Source: Leeia aquatica (GTDB taxonomy: Bacteria > Pseudomonadota > Gammaproteobacteria > Burkholderiales > Leeiaceae). From it: a stretch of DNA of 64,000 nucleotides. Shown here piece after piece: positions 1-8,078 of this stretch (the first letter of the stretch is position 1; each line of letters starts with the position of its first letter). The notes beneath the pieces were generated by a model. It did no database searches. It was not told the DNA's origin and worked only from the letters and a program-made list of their open reading frames with translations. A program made the position numbers and the translations under genes. The stretch spans positions 124,001-188,000 of the forward strand of contig NZ_JABAIM010000003.1 of assembly GCF_012641365.1 (NCBI RefSeq), written 5' to 3'.

Positions 1-39
1 CTCAAGCCCATCGTCAAAACCGATGGGTACAATCCGGGC

Positions 40-897
40 ATGCGTACATCCCTTGAGCTGAGCCTGCAGCAGGTCAACCGCGTGGTTGACCACATCGAAG
101 CAGAACTGGGCCAATCCTTGCAGGCGGAGGATCTGGCCGCATTCGCCCAGCTGTCCGTCTGGCAGCTACACCGGCTGTTCCGGGCGGTGGTGGGTGAATC
201 GCTGATGGACTATGTCCGTCGCCGCCGTCTGGCGCAAGCGAGCGAACAGTTACGGTACAGTCAGCATAGTGTGCTGGACATTGCCCTGGCCTGCGGCTTT
301 GACTCGCATGAGGTTTTTACCCGCGCTTTCCGCCGCGAGTTTCATTGCTCGCCCACCCAGTATCGACGTGCCGAGCAGCTGCCCGCCAGCTTCCCGCGGC
401 CCCGCCTCACCCCGGAATACCTGCTGCACCGCTTTGAGGGCATCACACTGACACCGGAATGGCAAACCCTTCCCGAACGGCACGTCGCGGGACTCGGTTT
501 GCAGTTGTATGGCCATGAGTCAGCCCAGCTGATCCCCGATCTGTGGCGCAAGCTCCGCACCCACCCGCAAGTACAGCAGTCTGCCGCCTGGGGGGTGCTG
601 GATATCAGCCCGGACCAGCGCCAGCTGCGCTATCTGGCTGCCATTGCATGGCCTGAGGGCAGCCCCGTTCCGGAAGGCTGGCAGGCGCGCCGGATACCGG
701 CTGGCCGCTATGCCCGCTTCCAGCACCAGGGCAGTGTCGCCAGCATCCAGCACAGCGTCAATTACCTGCATGCGGTGTGGCTGCCGCAGTCCGGGCAACA
801 GCTGGCGGCGCGGCCCGAGCTGGAATACTACCCTCCGGATCAGATCATTCAACCCCAGCAGCTGCGGATGGACATGCTGCTGCCCGTTGACCTGTGA
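40..897 (+). CDS. AraC-family regulator with GyrI-like effector domain
   Basis: Transcription factor of 285 aa. An AraC-type double helix-turn-helix lies at about residues 12-109, at the N-terminus, with the second-helix region CGFDSHEVFTRAFRREF followed by SPTQYRR. The rest (about 130-283) resembles the GyrI-like/SOUL ligand-binding fold found in Rob/SoxS-related regulators. This HTH-first layout is typical of regulators that bind small hydrophobic ligands or drugs. No clear Shine-Dalgarno precedes the ATG. The hydrolase gene starts 10 bases after the stop, so the two are probably cotranscribed, which suggests the hydrolase is a target, but this is inference. A partial gene of the same type lies at the far right end of the window. 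Confidence 0.9.
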   Translation: MRTSLELSLQQVNRVVDHIEAELGQSLQAEDLAAFAQLSVWQLHRLFRAVVGESLMDYVRRRRLAQASEQLRYSQHSVLDIALACGFDSHEVFTRAFRREFHCSPTQYRRAEQLPASFPRPRLTPEYLLHRFEGITLTPEWQTLPERHVAGLGLQLYGHESAQLIPDLWRKLRTHPQVQQSAAWGVLDISPDQRQLRYLAAIAWPEGSPVPEGWQARRIPAGRYARFQHQGSVASIQHSVNYLHAVWLPQSGQQLAARPELEYYPPDQIIQPQQLRMDMLLPVDL

Positions 898-907
898 GTG
901 CCTCATC

Positions 908-1900
908 ATGCCCCGATCATTTCTACACCTGCTTGGTGTTTGCCTGATGCTACCCGTATTGAGCCAGGCCATCGGCCTGCAACGCTTTGAAGTCCAGGAC
1001 CCGGTACGGCAAAGCCGGATTGCGGCCCAGATGTGGTATCCCAGCGACAGTCCAGAGCAAACATTGCGGGTGGGCAGCTTCAGCCTGCAGGTTGCTGTCA
1101 ACGGTCGGCCACTTGAGGGCCGCCACCCTTTGCTGTTGATCTCGCATGGCAATGGCGGCAACAGCCTGGCACACCGTGATCTGGCGGACCACTTGGCTCG
1201 CGCCGGGTTTGTGGTGGTGACCTTCACCCATCCGTTTGACAATCACGAGAACCAGCAAGCGTTAGGCACCACCCTGCAATCACACGATCGCCCGCGTGAA
1301 TTGCAGCGGGTTCTGGACCATGTGCTAGCGGACCCGGCCTTGTCCAGCCGAGTTGATCCGCAGCGCATCGGCGCCATCGGCTTCTCGGCAGGCGGTTACA
1401 CCGTGCTGGCCAGTGCGGCAGGCGATGTGCAGCAAGCCCGCTATGACGCTTATTGCAGCAGCCAGCGCGATGACCCGCTGACCTGCAAGGCCTACCGCGA
1501 GCGAGGATTTATCCAGCCGGTGGAGCCAGTGTTGCCGGTGGTGGCGGACCCGCGCCTGAAAGCCCTGGTGCTGATGGCCCCGGCGGGGGTCTTCATGCTG
1601 AGCGATGAGCGTCTGCGCCAGTTGCAGCAGCCGGTCCTGCTCTATCAGGCCAGCCAGGACCACCTGATCCGCGAGCCGTTCAGTGTGGAGCGCCTGCGCA
1701 AGCTGCTTCCCAATATTCGTGGCGACCACCGCATCGAGGCGGGACATTTCGTTTTCATCGCCCCCTGCCCCTCAAACCTGGTCGCCGAACTGGCGGAGAT
1801 ATGCAGTGATGCGCCGGGCATTGACCGCGCCGCCATCCACCGCCGGATCAACAACGACGTCACCCTGTTCTTTCAGCAGCAATTACCGCCCGCCCCATGA
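908..1900 (+). CDS. Secreted alpha/beta hydrolase (dienelactone hydrolase / PAF-acetylhydrolase-like)
   Basis: Probable esterase or lipase-like enzyme of 330 aa, exported by a signal peptide (residues 1 to about 21, cleavage after LSQA). The nucleophile elbow is GFSAGG with Ser160; a likely acid is Asp251 (SQDHL) and the likely catalytic His is His280 (EAGHFVF). The stretch ISHGNGG at about 79-85 is the usual oxyanion-hole region of the dienelactone hydrolase/platelet-activating-factor acetylhydrolase superfamily. The frame stays open upstream to 644, but the ATG at 908, directly followed by the signal peptide and placed 10 bases after the regulator stop, is the sensible start. The substrate cannot be named from sequence. 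Confidence 0.85.
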   Translation: MPRSFLHLLGVCLMLPVLSQAIGLQRFEVQDPVRQSRIAAQMWYPSDSPEQTLRVGSFSLQVAVNGRPLEGRHPLLLISHGNGGNSLAHRDLADHLARAGFVVVTFTHPFDNHENQQALGTTLQSHDRPRELQRVLDHVLADPALSSRVDPQRIGAIGFSAGGYTVLASAAGDVQQARYDAYCSSQRDDPLTCKAYRERGFIQPVEPVLPVVADPRLKALVLMAPAGVFMLSDERLRQLQQPVLLYQASQDHLIREPFSVERLRKLLPNIRGDHRIEAGHFVFIAPCPSNLVAELAEICSDAPGIDRAAIHRRINNDVTLFFQQQLPPAP

Positions 1901-1928
1901 CAAAACGCCCTTGCGGGCGTTTTGTCAT
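1897..1928. terminator. Bidirectional terminator between convergent genes
   Basis: A 14-bp perfect inverted repeat (ATGACAAAACGCCC, loop of four bases, GGGCGTTTTGTCAT). It has an A-tract on one side and a T-tract on the other, so it can end transcription from both directions. Its left arm contains the last codon-and-stop bases of the hydrolase gene; the acyl-CoA dehydrogenase gene converges from the right. Confidence 0.85.
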
Positions 1929-1947
1929 GGGGGATCACAGCGCCCTG

Positions 1948-3729
1948 TCAGAACTGGGCATCGTCCATCAGCAGCACACTTTCAGCACCGCCGGTGACTT
2001 GCACATGCAAGCCGCTGACCAGCGGCAGGCTGTGCTCGGCGTAGAAGCGGGCGGTGGCCAGCTTGGCATCAAACCAGGCTGGGTCGCTGTCGCGCTGCTG
2101 AGTGGCCGCCACCACCTGGCGCGCCATCATCATGCCACCCAGCACCGTCCCCATCAGTTTCAGATACGGCACGGCACCCGCGGCAGCCGCGCGCGGCTGG
2201 CCACTGAACTGGACAACCATCCAGTCACTGCTCTGCTGTGCCAGTTTGAGCGCCGCTTGCAAGGCGTCGGCGACCCGGGCACCGGTTTCCCCGCAGGCAC
2301 GGGCTTTTTCTGCATCGGCAGCGGCCATCGCCAATACTGCCCTGGCGGTCGCGCCACCATCCCGTGCCAGCTTGCGGCCAATCAGGTCCAGCGCCTGGAT
2401 GCCGGTGGTGCCTTCGTAGATGGTGGTAATCCGCGCATCGCGCATGAACTGTGCCGCGCCGGTCTCTTCAATGAAACCCATGCCACCATGGATCTGCACG
2501 CCGAGATAGGTGATTTCCTGTGCCTGCTCGGTACTCCATGCCTTCACAATCGGGATCAGGAAGTCCACCAGCGCCTGTTGTTGCTTCTGCGCCGCCGCAT
2601 CCGGGTGCACGGCAGCCATGTCCAGTGCCACCGCCGCCACATAGGACAAGGCGCGCATGGCTTCGATCTGCGAACGCATCGACATCAGCATGCGGCGAAT
2701 ATCCGGGTGACGGATGATCGCTACCGGCGCCGGGTTGCTGCCGCCCAGCTCGCGGCTCTGCACGCGGTCTCGCGCGTACCAGACCGCCTGCTGATAGGCG
2801 CGCTCGGCAATTGCCACCCCCTCCACGCCCACGCCAAGCCGGGCATGGTTCATCATGGTAAACATATATTCGAGGCCACGGTTCGGCTCGCCGACCAGAT
2901 AGCCAATCGCTCCGCCCTGCTCGCCGAACTGCATCACGCAGGTCGGGCTGGCGTGGATGCCCAGCTTGTGCTCAATCGACACACAGCGCACATCGTTACG
3001 CGCCCCCAGCGCACCATCTGCACCTACCAGATACTTGGGCACCACGAACAGGGAAATACCCTTCACCCCGGCCGGCGCATCCGGCAAGCGCGCCAGCACC
3101 AGGTGAATGATGTTTTCAGCGCAGTCGTGCTCACCCCAAGTGATGAAAATCTTCTGCCCGCTGATGCGGTAGTGCTCACCTTCCGGCACCGCCTTGCTGC
3201 GCACCTGACTCAGGTCGGAACCCGCCTGCGGCTCGGTGAGGTTCATGGTGCCGGTCCAGACCCCCTCCACCATCTTGTGCAGGTAGGTCGCTTTCAGCGC
3301 ATCCGACGCATGATGGTGCAGGGACTCGATGGCCCCTTGCGTCAGCAACGGCAGCAGGCTGTAGGACAGATTGGCCGCGCACCACATCTCGTTCACGGCC
3401 ACCGAAATGGCGGCAGGCAGGCCCTGCCCACCAAATGCCGTATCCCCTCCCAGGCTGTTCCAGCCCGCCTCGACGAATTGCCGGTAGGCTTCGGCAAAAC
3501 CGTCTGCTGCTTTCACTTGATAGTCCGACCACTGCGCGCCTTGTACATCGCCCGGCTGGTTCAAGTGGGCGAGCACGCCGTTGGCAAATTTGCCCGCTTC
3601 TTCAAACACGGCGTCTGCCAGCTCTGCCGTAGCCTCTTCATAACCGGGCAGGCGGGCGACCTGATCAAAGTCGGTCAGGGATTTCAGGGCAAACAGCATG
3701 TCGCGCACAGGCGTGGCAAAGGCAGTCAT
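1948..3729 (-). CDS. Acyl-CoA dehydrogenase, long (DmdC-like) type
   Basis: FAD-dependent acyl-CoA dehydrogenase of 593 aa, longer than the ~380 aa classic enzymes because of the extra C-terminal domain seen in the DmdC/AidB-like group. The family signature TEPQAGSD is at about residues 165-172. The catalytic-base motif YEGTTGIQ places Glu439 where the medium-chain enzyme has its base. Electrons would pass to the ETF encoded just upstream on the same strand. The ATG at 3729 is preceded by GGAG at good spacing; the open frame runs 23 codons further but lacks such a site. A CAAGCGCTTG palindrome lies 27-36 bases upstream of the start. The exact acyl substrate is not determinable; methylthiopropionyl-CoA or medium/long acyl-CoA are possibilities. 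Confidence 0.9.
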   Translation of the reverse strand: MTAFATPVRDMLFALKSLTDFDQVARLPGYEEATAELADAVFEEAGKFANGVLAHLNQPGDVQGAQWSDYQVKAADGFAEAYRQFVEAGWNSLGGDTAFGGQGLPAAISVAVNEMWCAANLSYSLLPLLTQGAIESLHHHASDALKATYLHKMVEGVWTGTMNLTEPQAGSDLSQVRSKAVPEGEHYRISGQKIFITWGEHDCAENIIHLVLARLPDAPAGVKGISLFVVPKYLVGADGALGARNDVRCVSIEHKLGIHASPTCVMQFGEQGGAIGYLVGEPNRGLEYMFTMMNHARLGVGVEGVAIAERAYQQAVWYARDRVQSRELGGSNPAPVAIIRHPDIRRMLMSMRSQIEAMRALSYVAAVALDMAAVHPDAAAQKQQQALVDFLIPIVKAWSTEQAQEITYLGVQIHGGMGFIEETGAAQFMRDARITTIYEGTTGIQALDLIGRKLARDGGATARAVLAMAAADAEKARACGETGARVADALQAALKLAQQSSDWMVVQFSGQPRAAAAGAVPYLKLMGTVLGGMMMARQVVAATQQRDSDPAWFDAKLATARFYAEHSLPLVSGLHVQVTGGAESVLLMDDAQF

Positions 3730-3754
3730 GGCGTGGCTCCGCAGTAAGTAATGG

Positions 3755-3769
3755 TCAAGCGCTTGCTTT
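3755..3769. promoter_or_regulatory. Palindromic operator-like site before the acyl-CoA dehydrogenase
   Basis: TCAAGCGCTTGCTTT contains the perfect palindrome CAAGCGCTTG (3756-3765). The same 15 bases occur, inverted, at 5832-5846 in front of etfB and the MaoC gene. The shape suits a TetR-family repressor such as those reported for fatty-acid genes in proteobacteria (PsrA or FadP types); which protein binds is inference. Confidence 0.5.
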
Positions 3770-3844
3770 ATTTGAATGCGCTGACCCGCTTGAATCATGG
3801 AGGATCAATCGGCAAATTGCGAACTTGCCAATGTGCAAACAACA

Positions 3845-3912
3845 CGCCCCTGCCCGGCAGTCATGCTGCAGACAGGGGCGATGTCACGCGGGCCACCCAG
3901 CTGTGGGTGGCC
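3845..3912 (-). terminator. Two hairpins after etfA
   Basis: Two stable inverted repeats follow the etfA stop. GGCCACCCA/TGGGTGGCC with a four-base loop is at 3891-3912. CGCCCCTG/CAGGGGCG with a long loop is at 3845-3880 and is followed on the minus strand by a T-rich stretch (TGTTGTTT). Together they probably end etfBA transcription before the dehydrogenase gene. Confidence 0.6.
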
Positions 3913-3921
3913 AGTCAAACC

Positions 3922-4863
3922 TTACTTGGCCAGCTCGGCTTGCAGTTCCGGCAGTACCGTGAACAGGTCGCCCACCAGGCCGTAATCCGCCACCTGGAAG
4001 ATCGGGGCTTCTTCGTCCTTGTTGATGGCGACGATCACCTTGCTGTCCTTCATCCCGGCCAGATGCTGAATCGCACCCGAGATGCCCACCGCCACGTACA
4101 GCTGCGGCGCCACCACCTTGCCGGTCTGACCCACCTGATAGTCGTTCGGCGCATAGCCCGCGTCCACAGCAGCACGCGATGCGCCCACCGCCGCGCCCAG
4201 CTTGTCCGCCAGCGGCACCAGCACCTTCTGGAAGTTCTCTTCCGAGCCCAGACCACGGCCACCGGACACAATGATCTTGGCCGAGGTCAGCTCCGGACGC
4301 TCGGACTTGGTCATTTCCGCGCTCACAAAACGGGACAGGCTGCTGTCCGCACCCGTCGCCACACTTTCCACCGCAGCGGTACCGCCGCTGGCGGCGACCG
4401 GATCAAACGCAGTGGTCCGCACCGTCATGACCTTGATGCTGTCGGACGATTTGACCGTAGCCAGCACATTACCGGCATAGATCGGGCGCACGAAGGTATC
4501 CGCCGACTCCACGCCCACCACTTCGGAAATCATCGCCACATCCAGCAGGGCGGCCGCGCGCGGCAGATAGTTCTTGCCACTGGTGGTCGCCGGAGCCAGC
4601 ACGGCACCATAGCCCTTGGCCAGTTCCGCCACCAAGCTACCGATGTTTTCGGCCAGTTGATGCCCCAGATGGGCCGCATCGGCCACCCGCACCTTGGCGA
4701 CGCCAGCCACTTTGGCAGCGGCTTCCGCCACAGCGCCACATTGGTGGCCTGCGACCAGCAGATGGATGTCGCCACCCAGCTTCTGGGCTGCGCTCAGGGT
4801 ATTCAGGGTGGCAGCCTTCAGCTGCGTGTTGTCGTGTTCAGCAATAACCAGGACGCTCATCAC
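3922..4863 (-). CDS. etfA: Electron transfer flavoprotein, alpha subunit
   Basis: 313-aa FAD-binding subunit of the soluble ETF heterodimer, which collects electrons from acyl-CoA dehydrogenases and passes them to ETF:quinone oxidoreductase. The C-terminal FAD-binding signature is clear: [17 protein letters not shown] followed by [18 protein letters not shown] and GLVGDLF. Length is normal for the family. The start overlaps the etfB stop by four bases (ATGA), so the two subunits are translationally coupled. The linked acyl-CoA dehydrogenase and hydratase suggest a beta-oxidation or branched-acyl role. Confidence 0.97.
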   Translation of the reverse strand: MMSVLVIAEHDNTQLKAATLNTLSAAQKLGGDIHLLVAGHQCGAVAEAAAKVAGVAKVRVADAAHLGHQLAENIGSLVAELAKGYGAVLAPATTSGKNYLPRAAALLDVAMISEVVGVESADTFVRPIYAGNVLATVKSSDSIKVMTVRTTAFDPVAASGGTAAVESVATGADSSLSRFVSAEMTKSERPELTSAKIIVSGGRGLGSEENFQKVLVPLADKLGAAVGASRAAVDAGYAPNDYQVGQTGKVVAPQLYVAVGISGAIQHLAGMKDSKVIVAINKDEEAPIFQVADYGLVGDLFTVLPELQAELAK

Positions 4864-5609
4864 AGCACCTTCGCTTCGTTACGCAGTTTTTCCACCAGCT
4901 CAGCCACGCTGGCCACCTTCTTGCCTGCGCTGCGCGCAGCCGGCTCGGCCACCTTCACGGTGGTCAGGCGCGGGGTGACATCCACACCCAGCGCTTCCGG
5001 GCTCAGGGTTTCCAGCGGCTTCTTCTTGGCGGCCATGATGTTCGGCAACTTGACGTAGCGCGGCTCGTTCAAGCGCAGGTCGGTGGTCACCACCGCAGGC
5101 AGCTTGAGGTCCACGGTTTCCAGACCGCCATCCACTTCACGAGTCACCGCTACGGTACCCGCCTGCAGATCCACTTTGGAGGCAAACGTACCTTGCGGCA
5201 TGCCACTCAGTGCTGCCAGCATCTGGCCGGTCTGGTTGGCATCGTCATCAATCGCTTGCTTGCCGAGGATCACCAGTTGCGGTTGTTCCTTGTCGACAAT
5301 GGCTTTCAGCAGCTTGGCCACGGCCAGCGGTTGCAGTTCAGCTGCCGTTTCCACCAGCACCGCACGGTCTGCCCCCATGGCCAGCGCGGTGCGCAGGGTT
5401 TCCTGGCACTGGCTCACGCCCAGCGAGACGGCAATGATTTCCGTGACCTTGCCGGCTTCTTTCAGGCGTACAGCCTCTTCCACCGCGATTTCATCAAAGG
5501 GGTTCATCGACATCTTGACGTTGGCGATATCTACGCCGCTGCCATCTGCCTTGACCCGCACCTTGACGTTGTAATCCACAACGCGCTTGACTGCGACCAG
5601 GACCTTCAT
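4860..5609 (-). CDS. etfB: Electron transfer flavoprotein, beta subunit
   Basis: 249-aa partner of EtfA, carrying the AMP-binding fold of ETF. The N-terminus [20 protein letters not shown] and the central [22 protein letters not shown] segment are characteristic, as is the C-terminal [20 protein letters not shown] recognition-loop region. It is the first gene of an etfB-etfA unit and is divergent from the MaoC-type hydratase. The 365-base divergent control region upstream holds several palindromes listed separately. Confidence 0.97.
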   Translation of the reverse strand: MKVLVAVKRVVDYNVKVRVKADGSGVDIANVKMSMNPFDEIAVEEAVRLKEAGKVTEIIAVSLGVSQCQETLRTALAMGADRAVLVETAAELQPLAVAKLLKAIVDKEQPQLVILGKQAIDDDANQTGQMLAALSGMPQGTFASKVDLQAGTVAVTREVDGGLETVDLKLPAVVTTDLRLNEPRYVKLPNIMAAKKKPLETLSPEALGVDVTPRLTTVKVAEPAARSAGKKVASVAELVEKLRNEAKVL

Positions 5610-5689
5610 ACGCCTCCAGAGATGTATCAGCTGGGCAGTCTACTGCCCCGTTCATGGGCGACAGGGCTCTCACCCCGCCGCTGCGCACT

Positions 5690-5712
5690 GTCATGCCGCA
5701 CTGCGGCATGAC
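5690..5712. repeat. Interrupted palindrome upstream of etfB
   Basis: GTCATGCCGCA and TGCGGCATGAC flank a single C, giving 11-bp arms. It lies 81-103 bases upstream of the etfB start, in its leader or promoter region. It could be an operator or form a hairpin in RNA; no T-run follows, so a terminator role is not supported. Confidence 0.45.
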
Positions 5713-5779
5713 GACGTTAATCCATCAAGTCTAGCAGGCTTGCCGCCTGCCGGTAAGCATTCCGCCCTGCCGTTTTAAA

Positions 5780-5789
5780 CAAACGTTTG
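5780..5789. promoter_or_regulatory. CAAACGTTTG palindrome
   Basis: Perfect 10-bp palindrome within an AT-rich stretch between etfB and the hydratase gene. It differs from the CAAGCGCTTG sites at 3756 and 5836 by one symmetrical pair of positions, so all three fit CAARCGYTTG and may be bound by one TetR-type regulator. Confidence 0.45.
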
Positions 5790-5831
5790 AGCAGCCGTCA
5801 TAGTTTGCTGTTTTAGCGCATTTTAATTAAC

Positions 5832-5846
5832 AAAGCAAGCGCTTGA
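5832..5846. promoter_or_regulatory. CAAGCGCTTG palindrome (second copy)
   Basis: The palindrome at 5836-5845 sits in a 15-base stretch identical, in inverted orientation, to 3755-3769 ahead of the acyl-CoA dehydrogenase. Chance recurrence of 15 bases at two functionally related promoters 2 kb apart is unlikely, which supports a shared operator. Confidence 0.5.
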
Positions 5847-5873
5847 ATAATTTACAGCATCGCAAATTTACGT

Positions 5874-5887
5874 TTACGTTAACGTAA
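5874..5887. promoter_or_regulatory. TTACGTTAACGTAA palindrome (LiuR-like)
   Basis: Perfect 14-bp palindrome 88 bases before the hydratase start. From memory it resembles the dyads described for LiuR, the MerR-family regulator of branched-chain acyl-CoA catabolism in proteobacteria; that match is recollection and has not been checked by a motif search. Confidence 0.45.
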
Positions 5888-5974
5888 CATTGCCATTCCC
5901 GCAAGACACCCTCTTGCCAAGCCAGCATGCTGCAACGCAAAATGCAGCTTCCCGCTGAATCGCAAGGATCGGTC

Positions 5975-6397
5975 ATGCAGCAATCGTATGCGTTTGAAGA
6001 TTTGAGTATGGGCCTCGCCGCCGAGATCGGCCGTACGGTCACCGAAGCAGACATTGTGCTGTTTGCCGGTGTCACCGGTGATACCAATCCGGCGCACCTG
6101 AACCAGCAGTACGCAGAGGGCACGCTGTTCAAAGGCCGCATTGCTCACGGCATGCTGTCAGCCGGTCTGGTGTCTGCGGTATTGGGTACCCGCCTGCCAG
6201 GTCCGGGCACCATTTACCTGAGTCAGTCGCTGAAATTCCGCGCACCGGTACGCCCGGGCGATACCGTGGTGGCACGAGTGGAAGTCACCTCGCTGGACCC
6301 GGCCAAGAAGAAAGTGACGCTGAGCACCACTTGCCGCGTGGGCGACACGGTGGTGCTGGAAGGTGAGGCCGTGGTGCTGGCCCCGGCCCGCAGCTAA
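5975..6397 (+). CDS. MaoC-type (R)-specific enoyl-CoA hydratase
   Basis: 140-aa hot-dog-fold hydratase, PhaJ/MaoC type, which adds water to trans-2-enoyl-CoA to give (R)-3-hydroxyacyl-CoA. The hydratase-2 motif GDTNPAH supplies the catalytic Asp36 and His41, and HGMLSAG follows as usual. The ATG at 5975 has AAGGA six bases upstream; the frame extends to 5927 without such a site. It is divergent from etfBA and shares the palindrome-rich control region, pointing to acyl-CoA metabolism. PhaJ-like enzymes can feed polyhydroxyalkanoate synthesis, but no PHA genes are in view. Confidence 0.88.
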   Translation: MQQSYAFEDLSMGLAAEIGRTVTEADIVLFAGVTGDTNPAHLNQQYAEGTLFKGRIAHGMLSAGLVSAVLGTRLPGPGTIYLSQSLKFRAPVRPGDTVVARVEVTSLDPAKKKVTLSTTCRVGDTVVLEGEAVVLAPARS

Positions 6398-6420
6398 GCA
6401 AGACGCAGCGCTTGGTGGGC

Positions 6421-7137
6421 TCAGCCTGCCAGCGCGGCTTTCTGCAGCTCGATCAGGCGGGCAATGCCTGCGCTGGCCAAGTCCAGCATCTGATTCATCT
6501 CCGTACGGTCAAATGCCACACCTTCGGCGGTACCCTGCACTTCAATGAAACGCCCTGCGCCGGTCATCACCACATTCATGTCGGTTTCGCAGTCGGAATC
6601 TTCCGGGTAATCCAGATCCAGCACCGGCAAACCCTGCCAGATACCGACTGAAACCGCGGCCACATGGTCGCGGATCGGCAAGGCGGTCAGCTCACCTCGC
6701 TGCACCAGTAGGGACAAGGCGTCGTGCACCGCCACAAAAGCACCGGTAATGCTAGCGGTCCGCGTGCCGCCGTCGGCCTGGATCACATCGCAATCGACCA
6801 GCACCTGCCGCTCACCCAGCGCACCCAGATCCACCACCGCGCGCAGGCTACGGCCAATCAGGCGCTGGATCTCCTGGGTACGGCCGCTTTGCTTTCCTTG
6901 CGCGGCTTCGCGCTTCATGCGACTACCCGTCGAGCGCGGCAGCATGCCGTATTCTGCCGTCAGCCAGCCCTGCCCTTTGCCCTTGAGGAAACCGGGCACA
7001 CCGGACTCAACACTGGCGGTGCAGATCACCTGGGTATCGCCAAACTCCACCAGCACACTGCCTTCGGCGTGGCGGGTGTAATGACGGGTCAGACGTACCG
7101 GGCGCAGCTGCCCCGGTTCACGTTGCGATGGGCGCAT
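6421..7137 (-). CDS. rph: Ribonuclease PH
   Basis: 238-aa phosphorolytic 3'-5' exoribonuclease that trims the 3' ends of tRNA precursors. Almost the whole sequence follows the family: [14 protein letters not shown] start, [19 protein letters not shown], the RNA-binding stretch [18 protein letters not shown], and the phosphate-site segment [14 protein letters not shown]. The ATG at 7137 gives the conserved N-terminus; a TTG at 7152 would extend it by five codons. It is the last gene of a kinase-phosphatase-rph unit on the minus strand. E. coli also keeps rph next to yicC, whose homologue lies just beyond the kinase here. Confidence 0.97.
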   Translation of the reverse strand: MRPSQREPGQLRPVRLTRHYTRHAEGSVLVEFGDTQVICTASVESGVPGFLKGKGQGWLTAEYGMLPRSTGSRMKREAAQGKQSGRTQEIQRLIGRSLRAVVDLGALGERQVLVDCDVIQADGGTRTASITGAFVAVHDALSLLVQRGELTALPIRDHVAAVSVGIWQGLPVLDLDYPEDSDCETDMNVVMTGAGRFIEVQGTAEGVAFDRTEMNQMLDLASAGIARLIELQKAALAG

Positions 7138-7152
7138 GGCAGCTTTCAACAA

Positions 7153-8073
7153 TCAGGGTTTGGAAAATTTGCGGATGGCGTTCTGGATTTCGGCAATGGC
7201 GCGCTCGATGTCGTCATCGCTGACCTCACCGCTGGCCTTCACATCATCCGAAACCCGCAGGGTGTCCATCTGGGTGGTCACCACATCGGGGTTCATCTTC
7301 AGGGTGGAGGTGGCGGTGGCAATGGTGCCATCCTCTTCCTCCAGCCAGGTAATACCCAGCGCGGTCAGGTTATCGGCGTGCTTGCCGCCGTTGAATTCAG
7401 CCCGGTCCATCAACTGTGGCAGCGCGTACAGCACCGGATAATGGGTCAGGTATTGCACCATGTCATGGGAATCCAGCGCGCCCCACACGCCATCGGTACA
7501 CAGCAAGATGGTGTCGCCATTGGCGACAGGGCGACGCGGCGCCAGCTCCACCTCAGGCGGCAGCATGCTGCCCAGGCAGTTGTAGATCTTGTTCTTGTCC
7601 GGATGGGTTTCCGCCTCACGCTCGGTAATCTTGCCCATCTGCACCAGTTGCTTGACCCGGGAGTGGTCCTGCGTCAGCGCCACCAGCTCGCTATTGTGGA
7701 AAAAATACAGCCGTGAGTCACCCACGTGCGCCCAGTAGGCCATATTGTCCTGCACGATACAGGCCACCACCGTGGTGCGCGGCGTTTCCAGCAGCTGGTT
7801 CTTGCTGGCATAGCCCAGAATGGCGTCGTGCGCCTGGTGGATGGTCTCGTACAGAAAGGCGGCGGGCTCACGCACCACCGGCTTGGCCTGCTCCTCGAAG
7901 CGGTTGACCATCAGCTCCACCGCAATCTGTGCCGCGATTTCGCCCTGCAGGTGCCCCCCCATGCCATCAGCCACCACCAGCAGCAGCGAGTCGCGGCTGT
8001 AGCTATAGCCCATGCGGTCCTGATTGTATTTGCGGCCGCCGCGGCGGCTTTCCTGATAAATCGAGAATTTCAT
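7153..8073 (-). CDS. PP2C-family Ser/Thr protein phosphatase
   Basis: 306-aa metal-dependent phosphatase. The PP2C metal-ligand motifs are visible: YNQDRMGY (Asp19), VADGMGGH (Asp36, Gly37), CTDGVWGAL and a C-terminal DNLTALGITW. There is no signal peptide or membrane segment, so it is cytoplasmic. About the last 55 residues (after the catalytic domain) are a polar tail rich in Asp, Ser and Val. It begins five bases after the stop of the protein kinase gene, so the two form an opposing kinase/phosphatase pair, probably cotranscribed with rph. The substrate is unknown. Confidence 0.93.
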   Translation of the reverse strand: MKFSIYQESRRGGRKYNQDRMGYSYSRDSLLLVVADGMGGHLQGEIAAQIAVELMVNRFEEQAKPVVREPAAFLYETIHQAHDAILGYASKNQLLETPRTTVVACIVQDNMAYWAHVGDSRLYFFHNSELVALTQDHSRVKQLVQMGKITEREAETHPDKNKIYNCLGSMLPPEVELAPRRPVANGDTILLCTDGVWGALDSHDMVQYLTHYPVLYALPQLMDRAEFNGGKHADNLTALGITWLEEEDGTIATATSTLKMNPDVVTTQMDTLRVSDDVKASGEVSDDDIERAIAEIQNAIRKFSKP

Positions 8074-8078
8074 CCTGT

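Larger units (their letters stand above)
5610..5974. other. Divergent control region etfB / MaoC-type hydratase
   Basis: 365 bases with no gene. GC content drops sharply between about 5770 and 5890, as expected for promoters. It contains a 23-bp interrupted palindrome (5690-5712), CAAACGTTTG (5780-5789), CAAGCGCTTG (5836-5845) and TTACGTTAACGTAA (5874-5887). I could not assign confident -35/-10 boxes. Several dyads of different sequence suggest control by more than one regulator. Confidence 0.6.

Noticed and set aside
1897..3747. 616-codon open frame antisense to the acyl-CoA dehydrogenase
   Set aside because: It is the mirror of a convincing gene in GC-rich DNA; the peptide is rich in His, Arg and Gln with no domain, as expected for a shadow frame.
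3751..5058. 435-codon open frame antisense to etfA/etfB
   Set aside because: Crosses two well-supported genes on the other strand and has low-complexity His/Arg-rich translation.
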